DNA of 64,000 nt from Lytechinus variegatus (GCF_018143015.1 NC_054754.1:26748330-26812329), one strand, 5' to 3'. Shown: positions 1 to 12,900, counted from the first letter of the stretch. The notes: generated by a model from the sequence alone, not told the origin. Numbers and translations are program-made.

Positions 1-59
1 ACGCGTTCTGATTGGTCAACAGCGGCGCACAGACTTACATTTTATATAGCATTAAAAAC

Positions 60-165
60 CCGGAAGTGGTACGAAAGCGATCTGTGGCGACTTGCGTAGG
101 CACTATGACTGACGCGTGCAGGGACCCTGGTTCGACTCCGATCGACGGAGTGCTTGTTTTTTTGT
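60..165 (+). repeat. Possible pol III SINE-like head
   Basis: The stretch contains GGTTCGACTCC at about 129-139, an exact match to the tRNA-type B-box consensus, followed about 20 bases later by a run of seven T that could end pol III transcription. An A box about 45 bases upstream is only weakly recognisable, and the T-stem does not pair well, so this is not a functional tRNA gene. A decayed tRNA-derived SINE head is the likeliest reading. Confidence 0.3.
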
Positions 166-376
166 GGGGGGAGGGGGAATATATTTTGACTTTCTTTAAA
201 TCATATTCCTCCCCGTTCCTACCCAGCTTTATTCTCTTTTTTTTACTTTCATGTGAATTTCTATTTAGGGCTGCATTATTAAATCATGGAGCTATGAATA
301 AATCTTCTACTTAATCACTTCTGATTTTCAGGTTCTTGATTACACTTATTTGGGCAGAGGTGGGAAGGGAAGTGAG

Positions 377-916
377 TTAAAGGTCAAGTGCACATCAACA
401 AAAAATTCTTTGAATAGAGAAATTTCCCTTTTTTAACACATAACAGTTATATACACAAAACAATGGTATGCAAATAGAGTTGATTATGTCATTCACATCA
501 CATTACTTTCTAAATTTTGGTTGCATTTTATTATATCAATTTTAGCAAATTTGTTATAAAAACTCTTCGAGTCACAATAGATTACATTCATGGAAACTAC
601 AAATGTTAATGGAGGAATTAAAATCTCTCAAAATTTGTCAAAGAAAATGAGAAAATCAAAATAAAACATACATGTCATGAACAGGTATCAAACAAAAAAA
701 TACACAAGAAATTAGAGTGTGTGTGACATAATCAGTTCTGTAATTTGCACCTTGACCAAGATGAGCATATAATTGTTTAATGAAATTAGGCAAATTTCTA
801 AATGTCAAAATTATAATTTTTTAAATTTTGAATCATAATGTTTATTAAATTTTCTGCAATACTTTATCTTTCTTTAAATTCAAATTACTTTTTTGTTGGG
901 GTGGACCTCTCCTTTA
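377..916. mobile_element. Degenerate palindromic MITE, TTAAAGG family A
   Basis: The left end reads TTAAAGGTCAAG followed by an ACATCAACAAAAA stretch. The right end reads TTTTGTTGGGGTGGACC and CTCCTTTA, the reverse complement of the family's left end. The full-length copy at 7895-8505 allows the match. The interior has drifted and no ORF is present. This is an old non-autonomous DNA element. Confidence 0.6.
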
Positions 917-929
917 CATGGAATGTAGG

Positions 930-2200
930 GAATGCACATTAATATTTATCCACGAACAAAATTGTCTTAAAGTGTGCAAATCAGTAATTGGACGCATGTT
1001 CACTTTCCTTTCATCCAGGCCACTCCCTCACATCCACCAGGTTTACAGTCTTACAACAAAAATGATGAATTAATCATAATAACATCACACCATAGCTCCA
1101 TGATCACACAACATTCACACAGTGCTTCGCAACAAATATTTCCCTTCTGTTCACTCCACACATGCAATAATTACTGTGGAAAACAAAAACAAAGCGTAAC
1201 CACATTCGAATACCGTTTAAAAGGACAAATATATTATAACTTTTGAGAAAAAAATTGTGAACATACATAAACACTTAACCTTCAGCACATTGGATAACAT
1301 TAACAGAGTTGCTTGAGAACAAAATATAATTATGGGGCATTGCAAGAAACTTATGTTCAATTGCAAATCAACTACATGTTTGTGTTTAAGCAAAGGACTT
1401 ACCCTTGATTTTGGAATGTGTGAATGAGTAGAAAGTTTCTTGCAATGCACCATTAGTAACATTAAAACTGTTCTTTGGTTTTAAATTGTGTATTCTTATT
1501 TTTGTCAAGCTGTATTCCTGTCAAAGTCAGTATTCTTAGTCCTCTCCAAAACTGTGCTCGAATTTTCTTGTTTCCAATATCGATAAAGATCAATTTTCTG
1601 TTGTATCATTATCACTTCAAAATTTGCAAACGAAAAATGGCTTTGTCCAAATCAGTCCGACCAGTACATGATGGATCATCTCCCAGAATGAAGTAGCGAG
1701 CAGGGACCAGAGTCAGCAAGTGTGCAGATCTGAGTGTAGAAGAGACAAAAAAAAGAGATAGTCTAAATTACTAAATAATCATTCAAAGTACATGTATGAT
1801 ACAAAGAGAGACTATTTACACGTAGTACTGTACTGTCTGCGCTGCGACAGCCACATTTTTTTATTTGAACAAAATGGTTTATAAATACTACTGAGTACGG
1901 TTGTACCAAACTTTTTAGTTGACTTTAAATTGTTTATTTTCTATAGAGTAGACTGTCTAAAATAATCATCATTTCATTCTTAACCGCAGCCTGTGTCAAA
2001 AATCATCATGGGACTCAACTTCGACTAGGCCTAATTAAGAAAAAGGTTAACTTTTTTTAAACATAGGCCTAAATCAAGAAATATCTCAATCTATAAAAAC
2101 TTGATGGAATCCGGAAACCTGATAATCATTAAATAAATTTTAGAAGACATCTACTTATTGAGCTTCGTTTATATTAAGTCTTAATTACAAATAAAAACAG
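930..2200. other. AT-rich non-coding DNA
   Basis: The short open frames here show no domain, no splice-site pattern and no similarity to each other. I see no gene and no clear repeat. It may be intron of the minus-strand F-BAR gene that begins at 12.7 kb, but this cannot be shown from the window. Confidence 0.4.
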
Positions 2201-2850
2201 GTCCACCGTCCACAGTCACATAAATAATGCGAGCCATCTGTCATCATTACAGAAGTTTCAACGTATGGGACCAAAGACGAAATCCTACCAACCCGCGACG
2301 AACGCAATTTTAGCATTATTTCGCGCCATCGTAGAGTGAACGCGAAGGTTACTTCCGGGTAAAACGTAAATTTCTTGATTTTTAGGGTATCATTTTCTCT
2401 AAAACAAAAATATAAGGTGAGTTTGCGTCAAATTGGTTCTGACATATTTTGAACAGTGACTTTTCTTCTTTATAAAAAACCCCGATCGAAACAATTTGGT
2501 TATGTAGCAAAGTCAGGAACCAAAAGTGAAATTCCGACTACAAAATCGTAGTTAAAATATTACTAAAATAAGCATCAATTAAACAGGTAAAAATGGTAGG
2601 TTGAAAATGTCGAAATATGAAAAATTATATATCAAAATGTAGATGAAGGCCTTGAGAATAACTTACCACAATTCGTTTCGACGTAAACTGAAGTTAGCGA
2701 CCAGTACAGAGCTATAACTCCAGCCCCTCCAAATCACTGGGAAAATCAAGCCAAATTGATCGCACGTTTTCCTTCGGAGACCGCTAGAGGGCCGCTGAAT
2801 AAATCTTCGTGAATATGCTCATTATCGCGCGAGCTGCGGTCTGACTGTCT
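2200..2850. promoter_or_regulatory. Possible promoter / non-coding 5' exon region
   Basis: Local sequence is richer in CpG than its surroundings and contains ACTTCCGGGT at about 2352, an ETS-type site common in housekeeping promoters. A good plus-strand donor (AAG|GTGAGT) follows at about 2416. On the minus strand a good donor (GTG|GTAAGT) reads leftwards at about 2667. Either could end a non-coding first exon. No start codon with coding potential is attached, so this is suggestive only. Confidence 0.2.
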
Positions 2851-2859
2851 ACCATCGCA

Positions 2860-4470
2860 AGAAGAGCAATTCCTGCTCAAGCGAGGCATCAATGTATTAT
2901 GGTCCGACGCCGTGAATAAATAATCCCGAGTGCGTCTGCACCTGCAAATTAGCAGAATAATTCGTAAAATAACACACTATTTTGCAAATAATCCCAAGTT
3001 GACTTGGGATTGCAATTTTGAGATTAATCCTACGAACTAGCACGATAATTGTGTCTCCAGTCCAAATAATCTTGAGATTGTTCAGATCGGGATAACTTGC
3101 CGGATCAGAAATAGCGCGCTAATTTGAAAACTCTGGCTGGTGCAGATGGCCCTAGAGCATTTGTGCAAAATCAAAGATTTGTTCATGCTTAGGTTTGGCC
3201 TACCGTACATGTGGTTACAAATACAAAATCTATGACAATGTCAGCTTCCAAGGAGAAATACATGGAGGGATTCTAAACATTGGACATGTTCAATGTATAA
3301 TTACATTTTACTACTAGAAACTTCATATTCCCTATACTTTCCCAAAAGTATTTAGAATTTCCTACATGTTCCACCCCCCCCCCATCCCTGAGTATATGGC
3401 ATACTGGGAGAAGATATTGATTATTAAAATTCCCTCATTTCCAAGGGATTGCCAAAAGTCCTGAACCATGAAACAATATTGCAACAATTTGCAAGAGCCT
3501 ATCATTTTGCATACAGGATTAAGGAGCAAAATATGATGTACATGTATGAATTCTAAAACAAGCAAGCATGGCTGTTTTCATCATTTCATTTAATTCACAC
3601 AGGACAATAATGTCTTTGCAATGATCCACTTTTAATACAGTATTTTTAAGTTTCAAATTCTACAATGTAAAAAAGGACTAATATGATACAATTTATGATA
3701 ATACAATTAACCTGAAAATTGTTTTATGAAGGCATACATAAGTTTAAAAAAAATGTGCCTTTAATTGTAAAAAGGTATTATTTACCAAATCAGTGATACA
3801 TGTACAATGTAGATGTAGGCCTAGGGTGAATGCACTATAGCTTGTCTTTGGTATTAGTTTTTGTTTGTTGTTGTTGTTACATTCTTTTTGTTCTAGTTGA
3901 TGTTGTCAAACAGCTCCAAACTGGCATCCAGTCAACCATCATAAACAAACAGAATGAGTTTTCAATTAATCTAATGTAACGCAATGGGGGCAGTCTGGGG
4001 GTATAGTATGGCATACTCATTCCATCATACATAACATACTTGAGATTCCTCTTCTGAGAGAGCTATATAGATTTTTGACTGTATAATGGTACTCACTACA
4101 TACTGGAATAAGACCATCAATCATTTTATCCATCCGGTGCTCTGTATATAATATTTTGAACCAAAATATGGTGCCCTGTCTGAAGTAACAAAAAGCAGCT
4201 GCAATAAAAAAAGGTGAGTAGATGCAGGATCCTTATTTGGAGATCATGATTTGTTTTTTTTTTTATACACATGGTGACAAAATTCATGGACTGCTGTGGA
4301 GACTTCATGCCAATGCCATGATCTATAACAAATTCTGAGATGGGGGGGGGGCTGTGACTGCATTTTTATCTTTTTTTCCTAAAACCACAAGGATACTGAA
4401 CATTTCTGCATTTGGGATAAAGGATGCTGAAAAATTAACTTTTTCACATATAGTAATTAACTCAAAAACA
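2860..4470. other. Non-coding DNA, no gene seen
   Basis: AT-rich sequence with short poly-G and poly-C runs (3366, 4341). No open frame has recognisable protein features. Confidence 0.4.
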
Positions 4471-4478
4471 ACTTTTTT

Positions 4479-4673
4479 CAGAGCTGCCAACCTGAAAAGG
4501 AACATTTCAGTATTTTTGAAGCTGAAAATCAGTATTTCTGTGAGGAAATCAATATTTTCAAAAAAATACCACAGGACCACACATACAACAGAAACTTTAG
4601 AAATCAGTATTTTACGTATTCTTCTCACTTTTCAGTACTTAATACTGAAAATCAGTACTACTTGGCAGCTGTG
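4479..4673. mobile_element. Small TIR element (CAGAGCTGCCAA ends)
   Basis: The left end CAGAGCTGCCAA and the right end TTGGCAGCTGTG are inverted repeats with one mismatch in 12. The interior repeats words such as CAGTATTTT and CTGAAAATCAGTA on both strands. Flanking T-rich 8-mers (ACTTTTTT and GCTTTTTC) could be a worn hAT-type target duplication. Overlapping open frames on both strands here are by-products of the palindromic, stop-poor sequence. Confidence 0.5.
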
Positions 4674-4699
4674 CTTTTTCAACTTCCTTTTCAACTTTT

Positions 4700-6870
4700 G
4701 CTACATGTAATAATATCAGGCCTCGGTGAAGGATAACTGGAACTGGTTTAATAATGTACAATACATCACATGTCCAGTACTTTCAGAAGCAGACTCTAAA
4801 GCAATAATACAATGTACACGTACAATGAAGCTCTCTGTAGATATCTAACCTTTGAACATGTGTAGGCATTTATACAAAACGTGGAACAAGAACTTTGGTT
4901 AACTTCCTCTTACACATAATGAAAAGGAAGAGGAAGACCAGGTACAAATAGCATTCCCCATGTGCACAACTACATGTACATGTACAAGGATAATAGGACT
5001 AACTGATGTACACTATAGGAAGGTTACATGTACATACATGTATATATACAAATGTATGTACTTCGCAGAACAAGCCTACACAGACAGTATCTGGCAGAAC
5101 ACAGTGCATGTGTAAAACCATGGACCTACTAGTAGGTCCATGGTAAAACTATGCATTAAGGGATCCCTGTCCTTCACTCGTAAAGGGATAGGCCCACTGT
5201 AGAATATACATTAACATTTCATGACTGCTTTTAATATATATTTACTATTTCACAATTCGAAGGGAATAATTTTGTTTTACAAATTGAATAGCATTTTTGG
5301 TCATAAGAGAAAAGCTCTCAACTAAAGTAATGCACAGTCCTATGTAAAAATATAGATACAAAAGACTTAATGTGTACCAGGAAAATTATTCCCTGATTTG
5401 ATAGGTTTAAAAGAGCTACATGATCACAAAGGTTTGGCCATTAGAAATCATGCTTCAGTGGTTTTGGATTTTACAGGAAAATACATGTATTCTGAATACA
5501 TGTTGACCCAGAACGAATCATCATCGACCAAAGAAATTTTGTATGCTGCTCTTCAAATGAATCTCATTGACAATCTCAATGAGGGTGGTTACCTTGCACT
5601 TCAGGTACACATGATGATACTTCATGATCTCAGTCCTAAGGTTGAGAGCAACATGCAATTGGGAGAGCCTCCCATAGTTCTGTTGGTCTGGAATTGTTTT
5701 GTATTTTAGAATGACATACAAGGGCATAGATGGGACCAGGAATGTTGCAGCTAAGGGTGGAGAAAATGAACCATCAGCTTGGATGGGAAATGGTCCTGTG
5801 CATGAAGCGAGATGAGACAGACCCTGAGTTCACACTTTTCTCTGAACGGAGGATTCCCTCCCACCACACCCAAGGAGGCAAACGAAATTTGGGAGAGAAA
5901 CACCTCTTTTTGACCAGTGTGCAATTGATCAGGACAAATCATCAATATCCAATACCTAATTTTCACTGTACCAATACACAAAGAGTGTGGACGGTTGAAA
6001 TCAGTAACTACTCCCCCTGATTTTTGGAGGATACATGTAATACATATGGGACCCATTTCATAAGAGTTGTTATATTTTGCAATAACAGTTAAAAGCTACT
6101 GAAATCCTTCAATCTGATTGGCTGATCGTAAATTCGTTATAGAAATTTTGCATTTATTATTGTAACAAGTCTTTATGTAACAGGACACTGAATGTATATC
6201 AACTGAAATTACAGAAAGACGTGATCAGGGACACTGAACTACATGTACAGTACGTGTTATTTCCATGCTCAAAATTCATCCAAATTAGATACCCAGTACA
6301 GTGTAGTAGTGTACCATCACAAAGTTTGCAAAACAAAATATTAGTGCTTAAAAAAATCACATTTTCAATGGGCTCGATAGAATTTAGTCTTCATAATGCA
6401 ACAATCTTGTGCCTTTTGTCTTTGTGATAGCCAGCCTGTACATGTACATGTAGGTCTACATGTAGGCCTACGGCAGGACATGTAATAGTCCCAGTCTGGA
6501 TGAAAACCAGCAGCATACATGTACTGCATAGGCTTTTGTCTTTATTGGTAAATGCGAAGGATCAGTATGCTCTATGCCTATTATATCCAAGAGGTACAGC
6601 TACTCATTTTGTGATGACAAAAACAGCAAGCAAGACTTGTAGCCGAGCATCGTCGCTTCAATAGCAGCTGCTCATGGCTTGGCATTTCTTGTTTCCATAA
6701 ATGTCAAGTGATAATTAGTCATCACTTGGATATTGTTGGATAAGTAATAAGAAAGGGGGGAATCTCTTTACTGCTGAACACGTGTCCAAGCAATTTCAGG
6801 AACACAATGTCTCAGAAAATTACTCACATGTACAAATACTGTATTTGTCCTGTATTTATACAATGCAAGT
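4700..6870. other. Non-coding DNA with ACATGTAC-type motifs
   Basis: Many short ACATGTACATG palindromic words occur, for example near 4975, 5030, 6440 and 6520. They are common in marine invertebrate DNA. The frames at 5398-5709 and 5730-6020 have no recognisable domain and no supporting splice sites. Confidence 0.4.
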
Positions 6871-6877
6871 TAAAGTC

Positions 6878-7244
6878 GGCTTTCATAATTGCGAATGTGA
6901 TCGTTTGCGATCATTTGGTCACAATATATGTTCCACAAAATCACAATGGTCGGAAGCAGTTGCACCTCCAACTGTGAAAGGGGATTTAATAAGGAAGAGC
7001 AAAAATAAAGAATATGTATGACAAGTCACATTATAAAATTGAAATAATGAACAGTGGGCTTTCATAATTGCGAATGTGATCGTTTGCGATCATTTGGTCA
7101 CAATACTGCATAGTGTATATGTTCCACAAAATCACAATGGTCGTAAGCAGTTGCACCTCCAACTGTGAAAGGGGATTTAATAAGGAAGAGCAAAAATAAA
7201 GAATATGTATGACAAGTCACATTATAAAATTGAAATAATGAACA
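6878..7244 (+). repeat. Near-identical tandem duplication, ~179 bp unit
   Basis: Copy 1 is 6878-7056 and copy 2 is 7057-7244. Both begin GGCTTTCATAATTGCG and run almost identically to AATAATGAACA. Copy 2 carries a 12-bp insertion (CTGCATAGTGTA) and one clear substitution. The unit contains CGATCATTTGGTCAC and CCAACTGTGAAAGGGG, which resemble the ends of the Harbinger-like element at 53791-54966, so it may be a decayed relative duplicated in place. The near identity implies a recent event. Confidence 0.9.
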
Positions 7245-7894
7245 AGTAAAGAAATGCTGTTGCACTACATTCATATTAAATGTAGAGCAAAACTGATTGT
7301 ACTTTCTAATAATATTCAAAGAGGCAGAACCAATATGGGGCACAAATTTACACAAATTTACTAACAGGTCTATGTCTGTTACATACATTTATTTGAACAA
7401 ATGTAAGTCTATCACTATCATTTATTATAATAAAATAGGAAGTATCAAAAAATAAAGTGATATTGGTTTTGTTGGTCTTTATCTACCACCAATTAGGAGC
7501 AAAGGCAATTTAGCTCAATGGCATTGGGCAGGGTCTGCTGTATCCATTGGAAGCGTTCCCTAAACAACAACAGGATGCAGAAAGGAAAGTACATCGGCAG
7601 ACTGACAGGAAGGCTATGATGTGATAACAAGCTACTGTGTGAAGGTTGCTTATAAATTAACCGATTTTATGCGAAGCAGCACACTGATGGATCAATACCT
7701 ACATGTATCATGATATGCCAAGGGTACAAGTTGTAATTAGGCAAGTAACTGGGTATGAGCAGAGAGGCTTCAATGGCACATGCATGAAGGAGAGAGGGGG
7801 AGGAAGAGAAGGAATTCTAAAGAGATAATATGTGGAGAAAGAAAGAGGGAAACAAAGAGAGAGAAGGGGAAAGGTGAAAGGCGAGGGGTGAGTG

Positions 7895-8505
7895 TTAAAG
7901 GACAAGTCCACCCCAACAAAAACTTGATTTGAATAAAAAGAGAAAAATTCAACAAGCATAACACTGAAAATTTCATCAAAATCGGATGTAAAATAAGAAA
8001 GTTATGGCATTTTAAAGTTTTGCTTATTTTCAACAAAATATTTATATGAACGAGCCAGTTTCATCCAAATGAGAGAGTTGATGACATCACTCACTCACTA
8101 TTTCTTTTGTATTTTATTAAATGAAATATGAAACATTTTTATTTTCTTGTCATTGTCATGTGAAATGAAGATTCATTCCTCCCTGAACACGTGGAATTCC
8201 ATTATTTTAACATTTTGTGCTTCAGGCAAGGAGGTCCTAATCGTCAAATTCGTAAAAATTGAAATATTGTATAATTCAAACAATAAAAAACAAAAGAAAT
8301 AGTGAGTGAGTGACATCATCGACTCTCTCATTTGGATGTAACTGGCTCGTTCATATAACTATTTTGTTGAAAATAAGCGAAACTTTGAAATGTCATAACT
8401 TTCTTATTTTACATCCGATTTTAATGAAATTTTCAGCGTTGTGCTTGTCTGATTTTTCTTTATTGATTCAAATCAACATTTTTCTGAGGTGGACTTGACC
8501 TTTAA
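7895..8505. mobile_element. Palindromic MITE, TTAAAGG family A, full length
   Basis: The ends are TTAAAGGACAAGTCCACC on the left and GGTGGACTTGACCTTTAA on the right. The two arms (about 250-300 bp each) are near-complementary along their length, including the module TTTCATCAAAATCGGATG and GAACGAGCCAGTT. It has no coding capacity. Further copies lie at 377, 14689, 50833 and 62897. TTAA at both borders would fit a piggyBac-type TTAA target, but could simply be part of the terminal repeat. Confidence 0.85.
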
Positions 8506-8509
8506 TGAC

Positions 8510-10390
8510 TGATCAAATACATGTACCACTATTCAAAGGAAGTGTCATACATTAAAGTTCTATAACATCCTGTAGAGCATACAATAGAAGAGAAGATATT
8601 GGACATTTCATGCAACAGAAATAATGGAAATTCATTTCCTTGTTATCCCAAGTACAGTATGCTGTACAGGATACAGTGCAGTGTTGAGCTGTAGATCTGT
8701 GAAGGTCTCCTGCATACAGCATAGATAAAGGCCTATAAAAATTGATAAGTCATAACTTACATACATATGAGTACATGATGCAAATAATGATCATAACTTG
8801 GTCAATCAAATGATTAAAGCCTGTACTTTTTATTACAACAATGGAATACAGGTGCATTATATCATAAAAAGATTAAACCAATCCAATAAATTTGCCCAAA
8901 GAACACAGTGTCGTCATTCATTTGTCTTGTACTATTGTAAGTAATTCCAAACTGGATATGGATGGAAAGTCATCAACCTCAGCCTCCTCCCATCAAGCCC
9001 TCATGGACAGGAGGAAAGAATCATATCAACTGCAACGCTCAGAACAGAAAAAAAATGTTCAAATTTCAAGATGGTGAACACCATCAAATTATTTCAATTT
9101 GAATCTTCAAATGACATTAAGAATTTATATGAGGAATGAGAATGGATAAAAAGTGGGGGGAATACAGGCAGACATATACATATGTAATATAGGTACATGT
9201 AGGCTACAGAGATGTAGGAATTACACTTGACCTGAAATAGATTCTTCACTTTAACTGGAGAGCAGATTTCACTTATCAAACCATATGCAGAGGAATGCAA
9301 TCATTACTAGATTACAGTTCAAGCTGTTGGCTCATCAATCAAACAAGAGCTCATAATCTCAAGTTCCAATCATATCACTTTTATCTCCCCTCCACATCTC
9401 CATCCAGAATCTGGGTACGGTTTCATAAACACTCTAAAAATGCCTGACTCCTATAAAAAGTTTACTATCAGCCAATTAAATTGAATGATTTCAGTAATTT
9501 TATAACTGTTATTGCAAATTGTTGTTTTAAAAAGTTTTTTGAAATGGGCCCCAGCTGGTTCATAAAGCCAAACACCAATGACAAGTTATTTTTTGTAATG
9601 ACATGGTTTAAGAGCAAGTTCGGAATACATGTACATGTACTTTTTTGGGGCATAATCAAATTATACTTTTAGAAAAATTTTATGCTTTTAATGCAGAGCC
9701 TGTAGATGCATTGCTGTCACTTTTTATAACAAACGTTACCTTTATCTTCAGTGGGAATGTATTTTCTCTTCTCTACTTCTCTTTCTCTTTTCCACTTTCA
9801 ATCATAATGTTGGTGCCCAGAAGGTAAACCCAGCTTGAACCAGGACCGGAAGGTTTAGCAAATAAAAATTCCAGGTCCTGGATCAGGCGAGAACTCGGAG
9901 CCACCACACGCCACTGCATCCCCAATAGAAGCCTGGCCCCACTCAGTGCACGCTAGCCCCATGTGCACTTTCGTACCCCGCGATGTCAGCGAACTGATTT
10001 TAACCTAAATTTTTGCCCGAATCAATTCCCAAGCAACGATCTAAACCTGAGTTTCAACCTTATTGAGCATCAGGAACAGCTTCATTTCGGCTTTGATTTT
10101 GATTTCCTCGTTCAAATTCTCAGATTTAGGGTCTCACTCCCCCATATATTCCTTTGGATATGTGCTGAAATTAGCTATTACAACCAGCAAACACAGAGTC
10201 AACAAACTGTGTTGCTGCCCTCTACGTTAATTTGGTGAAATTTGAAAAAGAATTCGGAGATGTCGCAATCAGAGCCAAAATAGGTTGTATCCTGTGCGCG
10301 ATGGGGCTGAAATTCATGTTAAGGATCGATTAAGTTAGATTATTTGGGAGTAAATATGAGCTCAGTTCATGCATGGAAGTAACATTATAT
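8510..10390. other. Non-coding DNA, no gene seen
   Basis: AT-rich with ACATGTAC motifs. Short frames at 8892, 9481 and 9963 show no domains. Around 9830-9960 the base composition rises in GC, but I recognise nothing there. Confidence 0.35.
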
Positions 10391-10397
10391 CGCTGTT

Positions 10398-11197
10398 AGG
10401 GACAGTGATTTTCCGTTTCAAAAAATTGCCTTTTCCGTTTCAGAAAATCTCAAATTCCGTTTCAGCATGTCAGAAAACGGAAATTCCGTTTCCCCATAGA
10501 CTTTGTACACACGGAAAAGTGACAATTCCGTTTCCACATTGAATAGCAAAATTACACGTAGATCTACACTCGCACTGGTCAAAATTGTATCTGCTACTGT
10601 ACCAACAACACAATAGAATCCGTTACAATCGGATCTATGCGGGTGTATATAATATTTTCACAAAGATATTTATTATGCATACATCCTCACCTTTCACATT
10701 GTTAGCATTATTTCACGGTGAAATGATATTTCATCGATAATTTTGGGGTGTTTTTGACATCGTTATCGTCAGTCAACGACGTTTGCCAATCCGCTATCTC
10801 GGATTTTAAGACCACGATATCGTGCTGTTACATCTTCAAACGTAGAGGGCAGCAAAACACGACCGTGTAGTTGGAACGATATGATATGTGTACAGTGCAG
10901 TGAAGCCCAACCCGGCCGGCCGGGTACGGGCGCGGGGTACAATCGAGTGTGCTGATGGCGAGTGCATTCACGATGTGTGAATTATCATGATTGTAGCGAA
11001 GGGAGATCGTGTTTTCTGGGGTTTTGTGGCCATTTAATATTCTCATTTTGTTGTGATTTTTGAAGTAATTTGTGTTCCTATTCTGTGTATTTTGAGGGAA
11101 AATACTTATTTTCCGTTTGAAATGCTACTTTCCGTTTCAAAAGGCCCTTTCCGTGAATTCCGTCCGTTTTCCGCGATCGCGGAAAATCACTGTCCCT
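10398..11197. mobile_element. hAT-like non-autonomous transposon, 8-bp TSD
   Basis: The terminal inverted repeat AGGGACAGTGATTTTCCG is matched at the right end by CGGAAAATCACTGTCCCT. The flanking 8-mers are TCGCTGTT (10390-10397) and ACGCTGTT (11198-11205), a duplication with one mismatch, as expected for hAT insertion. Both ends carry repeated TTCCGTTTCA words. No transposase ORF is visible in the ~800 bp. Confidence 0.85.
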
Positions 11198-11204
11198 ACG
11201 CTGT

Positions 11205-12690
11205 TTATTTGGTATTTTTCAAGGACTTATTACAGCTTCCAATCTCTGTTGTTTTAGCTCTCAACCCGGACTGGCTTGACCCATTGGAAAACCCCCAACT
11301 CGCCCAGTTCCGAGTTCCAGCCCTGCCCGGCTACCAGCAATATCCAATCAATCTCTTCTTTATTTATTGTTTTGGTCCACCTGATTTGAATTACACCTGT
11401 ACTAAAAGGAACAGAAAACAATAGAAGACTTCCAATTTCAATTTGTCAATAAATCTTTATTCCAACTTTGACAATATTTATATTTGGATGGCACAATAAT
11501 GGATTAACAGAGACATTCAAAAGCAGATGAACTTGTGCAATTCAAGTATCTGGTAGTCCATAAAATAAAGCTATAGATCTAATATACTAGTAGTTAATAT
11601 ATTATACAGGCCTATATGTATTTTCCTATAAAAAAAGAAAAGTGATTGGGCAAATCTTATCACAAGCAGTAAAAATACAGTTTGCACTAATTATATTGAT
11701 CATACAAATATGACTTGCATTTAGCTCTTTATTACGTGACATCAGTAGTATCAATGCACTCTATGCTGCACACTGCATTGCATTGAGTATTAAGATTATT
11801 CATGAATTCATTTCAAATTCTTATAAATCATTATTTAAAACAAATAACAAAATTTGAAACTTGATTATAATAATTAGTAATAATCAAGTTTAAAATATTA
11901 TTATTTGTTAAATAATAATTCTTATCTATAAATTGTTCTCCAAACGGCATTTTGTCACATCACTTATCAAAGTTACACGTACGTCATAACGAAGCACTAT
12001 AGTTTAGTTTAGTCTTGTTCATCTGCACCAAATGTCATGTGTTTTTGTGATTGCGGCCTCAGCCAAGTACGACTACATGTATACTCTGTAAAGAGGACTG
12101 TACTCAACGAGAAGCGGTTCAAGCCTAATGACTTGTATTTGCCGTATTTACGAATGGACTGAGGGATCTACACGAGATCGGTCTGGTAAAAAACCTCTCA
12201 TTTTCGATATTTATACTAACATATTTTTAACCCCTTCATATGCATTATGATTACGCATAGCCATAGGAAGGTTCATAGATAAATAAAATCAAGAGAAACA
12301 GACCGATTTCACCCTCTACTAATTACAGCTCAGCGTCAGCTACCCCCATGACCCCGGTCTATTCAAATCATATTCTCACAATTATACAAAATTTCAATAA
12401 GGCCACTCATTCAATGAACAAGGTTATAATTAGGCCTACACGTTCACTAGCTCTGCCTCTAGAGTCTGGATCGACTACACCACACAGACACAGTCTTTCA
12501 GTCCTGACTTCGCTCACACTCACAGTCACAGCCTCACAGTTCCACACTCGTTAATAACGAAAGTCGTAAACGAAATTTAGTACCGTACCGTACGGCCACG
12601 GCACGGAACGAACGGAAGACTTTTTCGTTACGTTAGTAATCGCCTATCGGCAAAGCTCATCGCAATATTTTCCATAAAATTTCACTGCTA
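11205..12690. other. Intron/intergenic DNA left of the F-BAR exon
   Basis: No coding exon matching an F-BAR continuation was found on the minus strand. Part of 11810-11930 is an AT-rich inverted repeat around TAATAATTAGTAATAAT. If the exon at 12696-12719 is read correctly, this stretch is the start of its first intron. Confidence 0.4.
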
Positions 12691-12695
12691 CTTAC

Positions 12696-12719
12696 CCACA
12701 GATCTGTCCCCCAGCTCAT
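12696..12719 (-). CDS. First coding exon, Toca-1/CIP4/FBP17-type F-BAR protein (partial)
   Basis: On the minus strand GCCACCATG gives a perfect Kozak context. An in-frame TAA lies 9 bases upstream, so the start is fixed. The exon encodes MSWGTDLW and ends in phase 0 at a consensus GTAAGT donor (12695-12690). Proteins of the Toca-1/CIP4/FBP17 family begin MSWGTELW or MDWGTELW, directly followed by the F-BAR domain that bends membranes and recruits N-WASP and Cdc42 effectors. I could not find the next exon in the 12.7 kb to the left, so intron 1 is probably longer than that. Eight residues are thin evidence, but start context, upstream stop and donor all agree. Confidence 0.65.
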
Positions 12720-12900
12720 GGTGGCTTAGTAGATTTTCAGTATTCCAACATAGAAGAAATTCCAAGGTTGAAAAAGCTGTATTTCGATGGCAAATAAGAA
12801 ATTGCTGATCGTCGTCCGGAAAACCTGTGTTGATGATTGACTCATTCATTTAGGGGCGTGGTGCATTGTGGGCAGTATATATTCAGATGGCGCTATACAT
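12720..12900 (-). promoter_or_regulatory. 5' UTR and probable promoter of the F-BAR gene
   Basis: Immediately upstream of the minus-strand ATG lies a short leader. Around 12850-12875 there is a GGGGCGTGGTG (GC/KLF-like) box and a GCATTGTGGG stretch. The transcription start cannot be fixed from sequence alone. Confidence 0.35.

Noticed and set aside
4323..4710. Pair of ~100-aa frames on opposite strands
   Set aside because: The region is a small inverted-repeat element with few stop codons on either strand; the two frames mirror each other and have no domain.
5398..5709. 103-aa frame MIGLKELHDHKG
   Set aside because: No recognisable family and no flanking splice sites; not enough to call a gene or exon.
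9963..10238. 91-aa frame beginning MHFRTPRCQRTDFNLNFC
   Set aside because: No domain and no splice or promoter support; probably chance.
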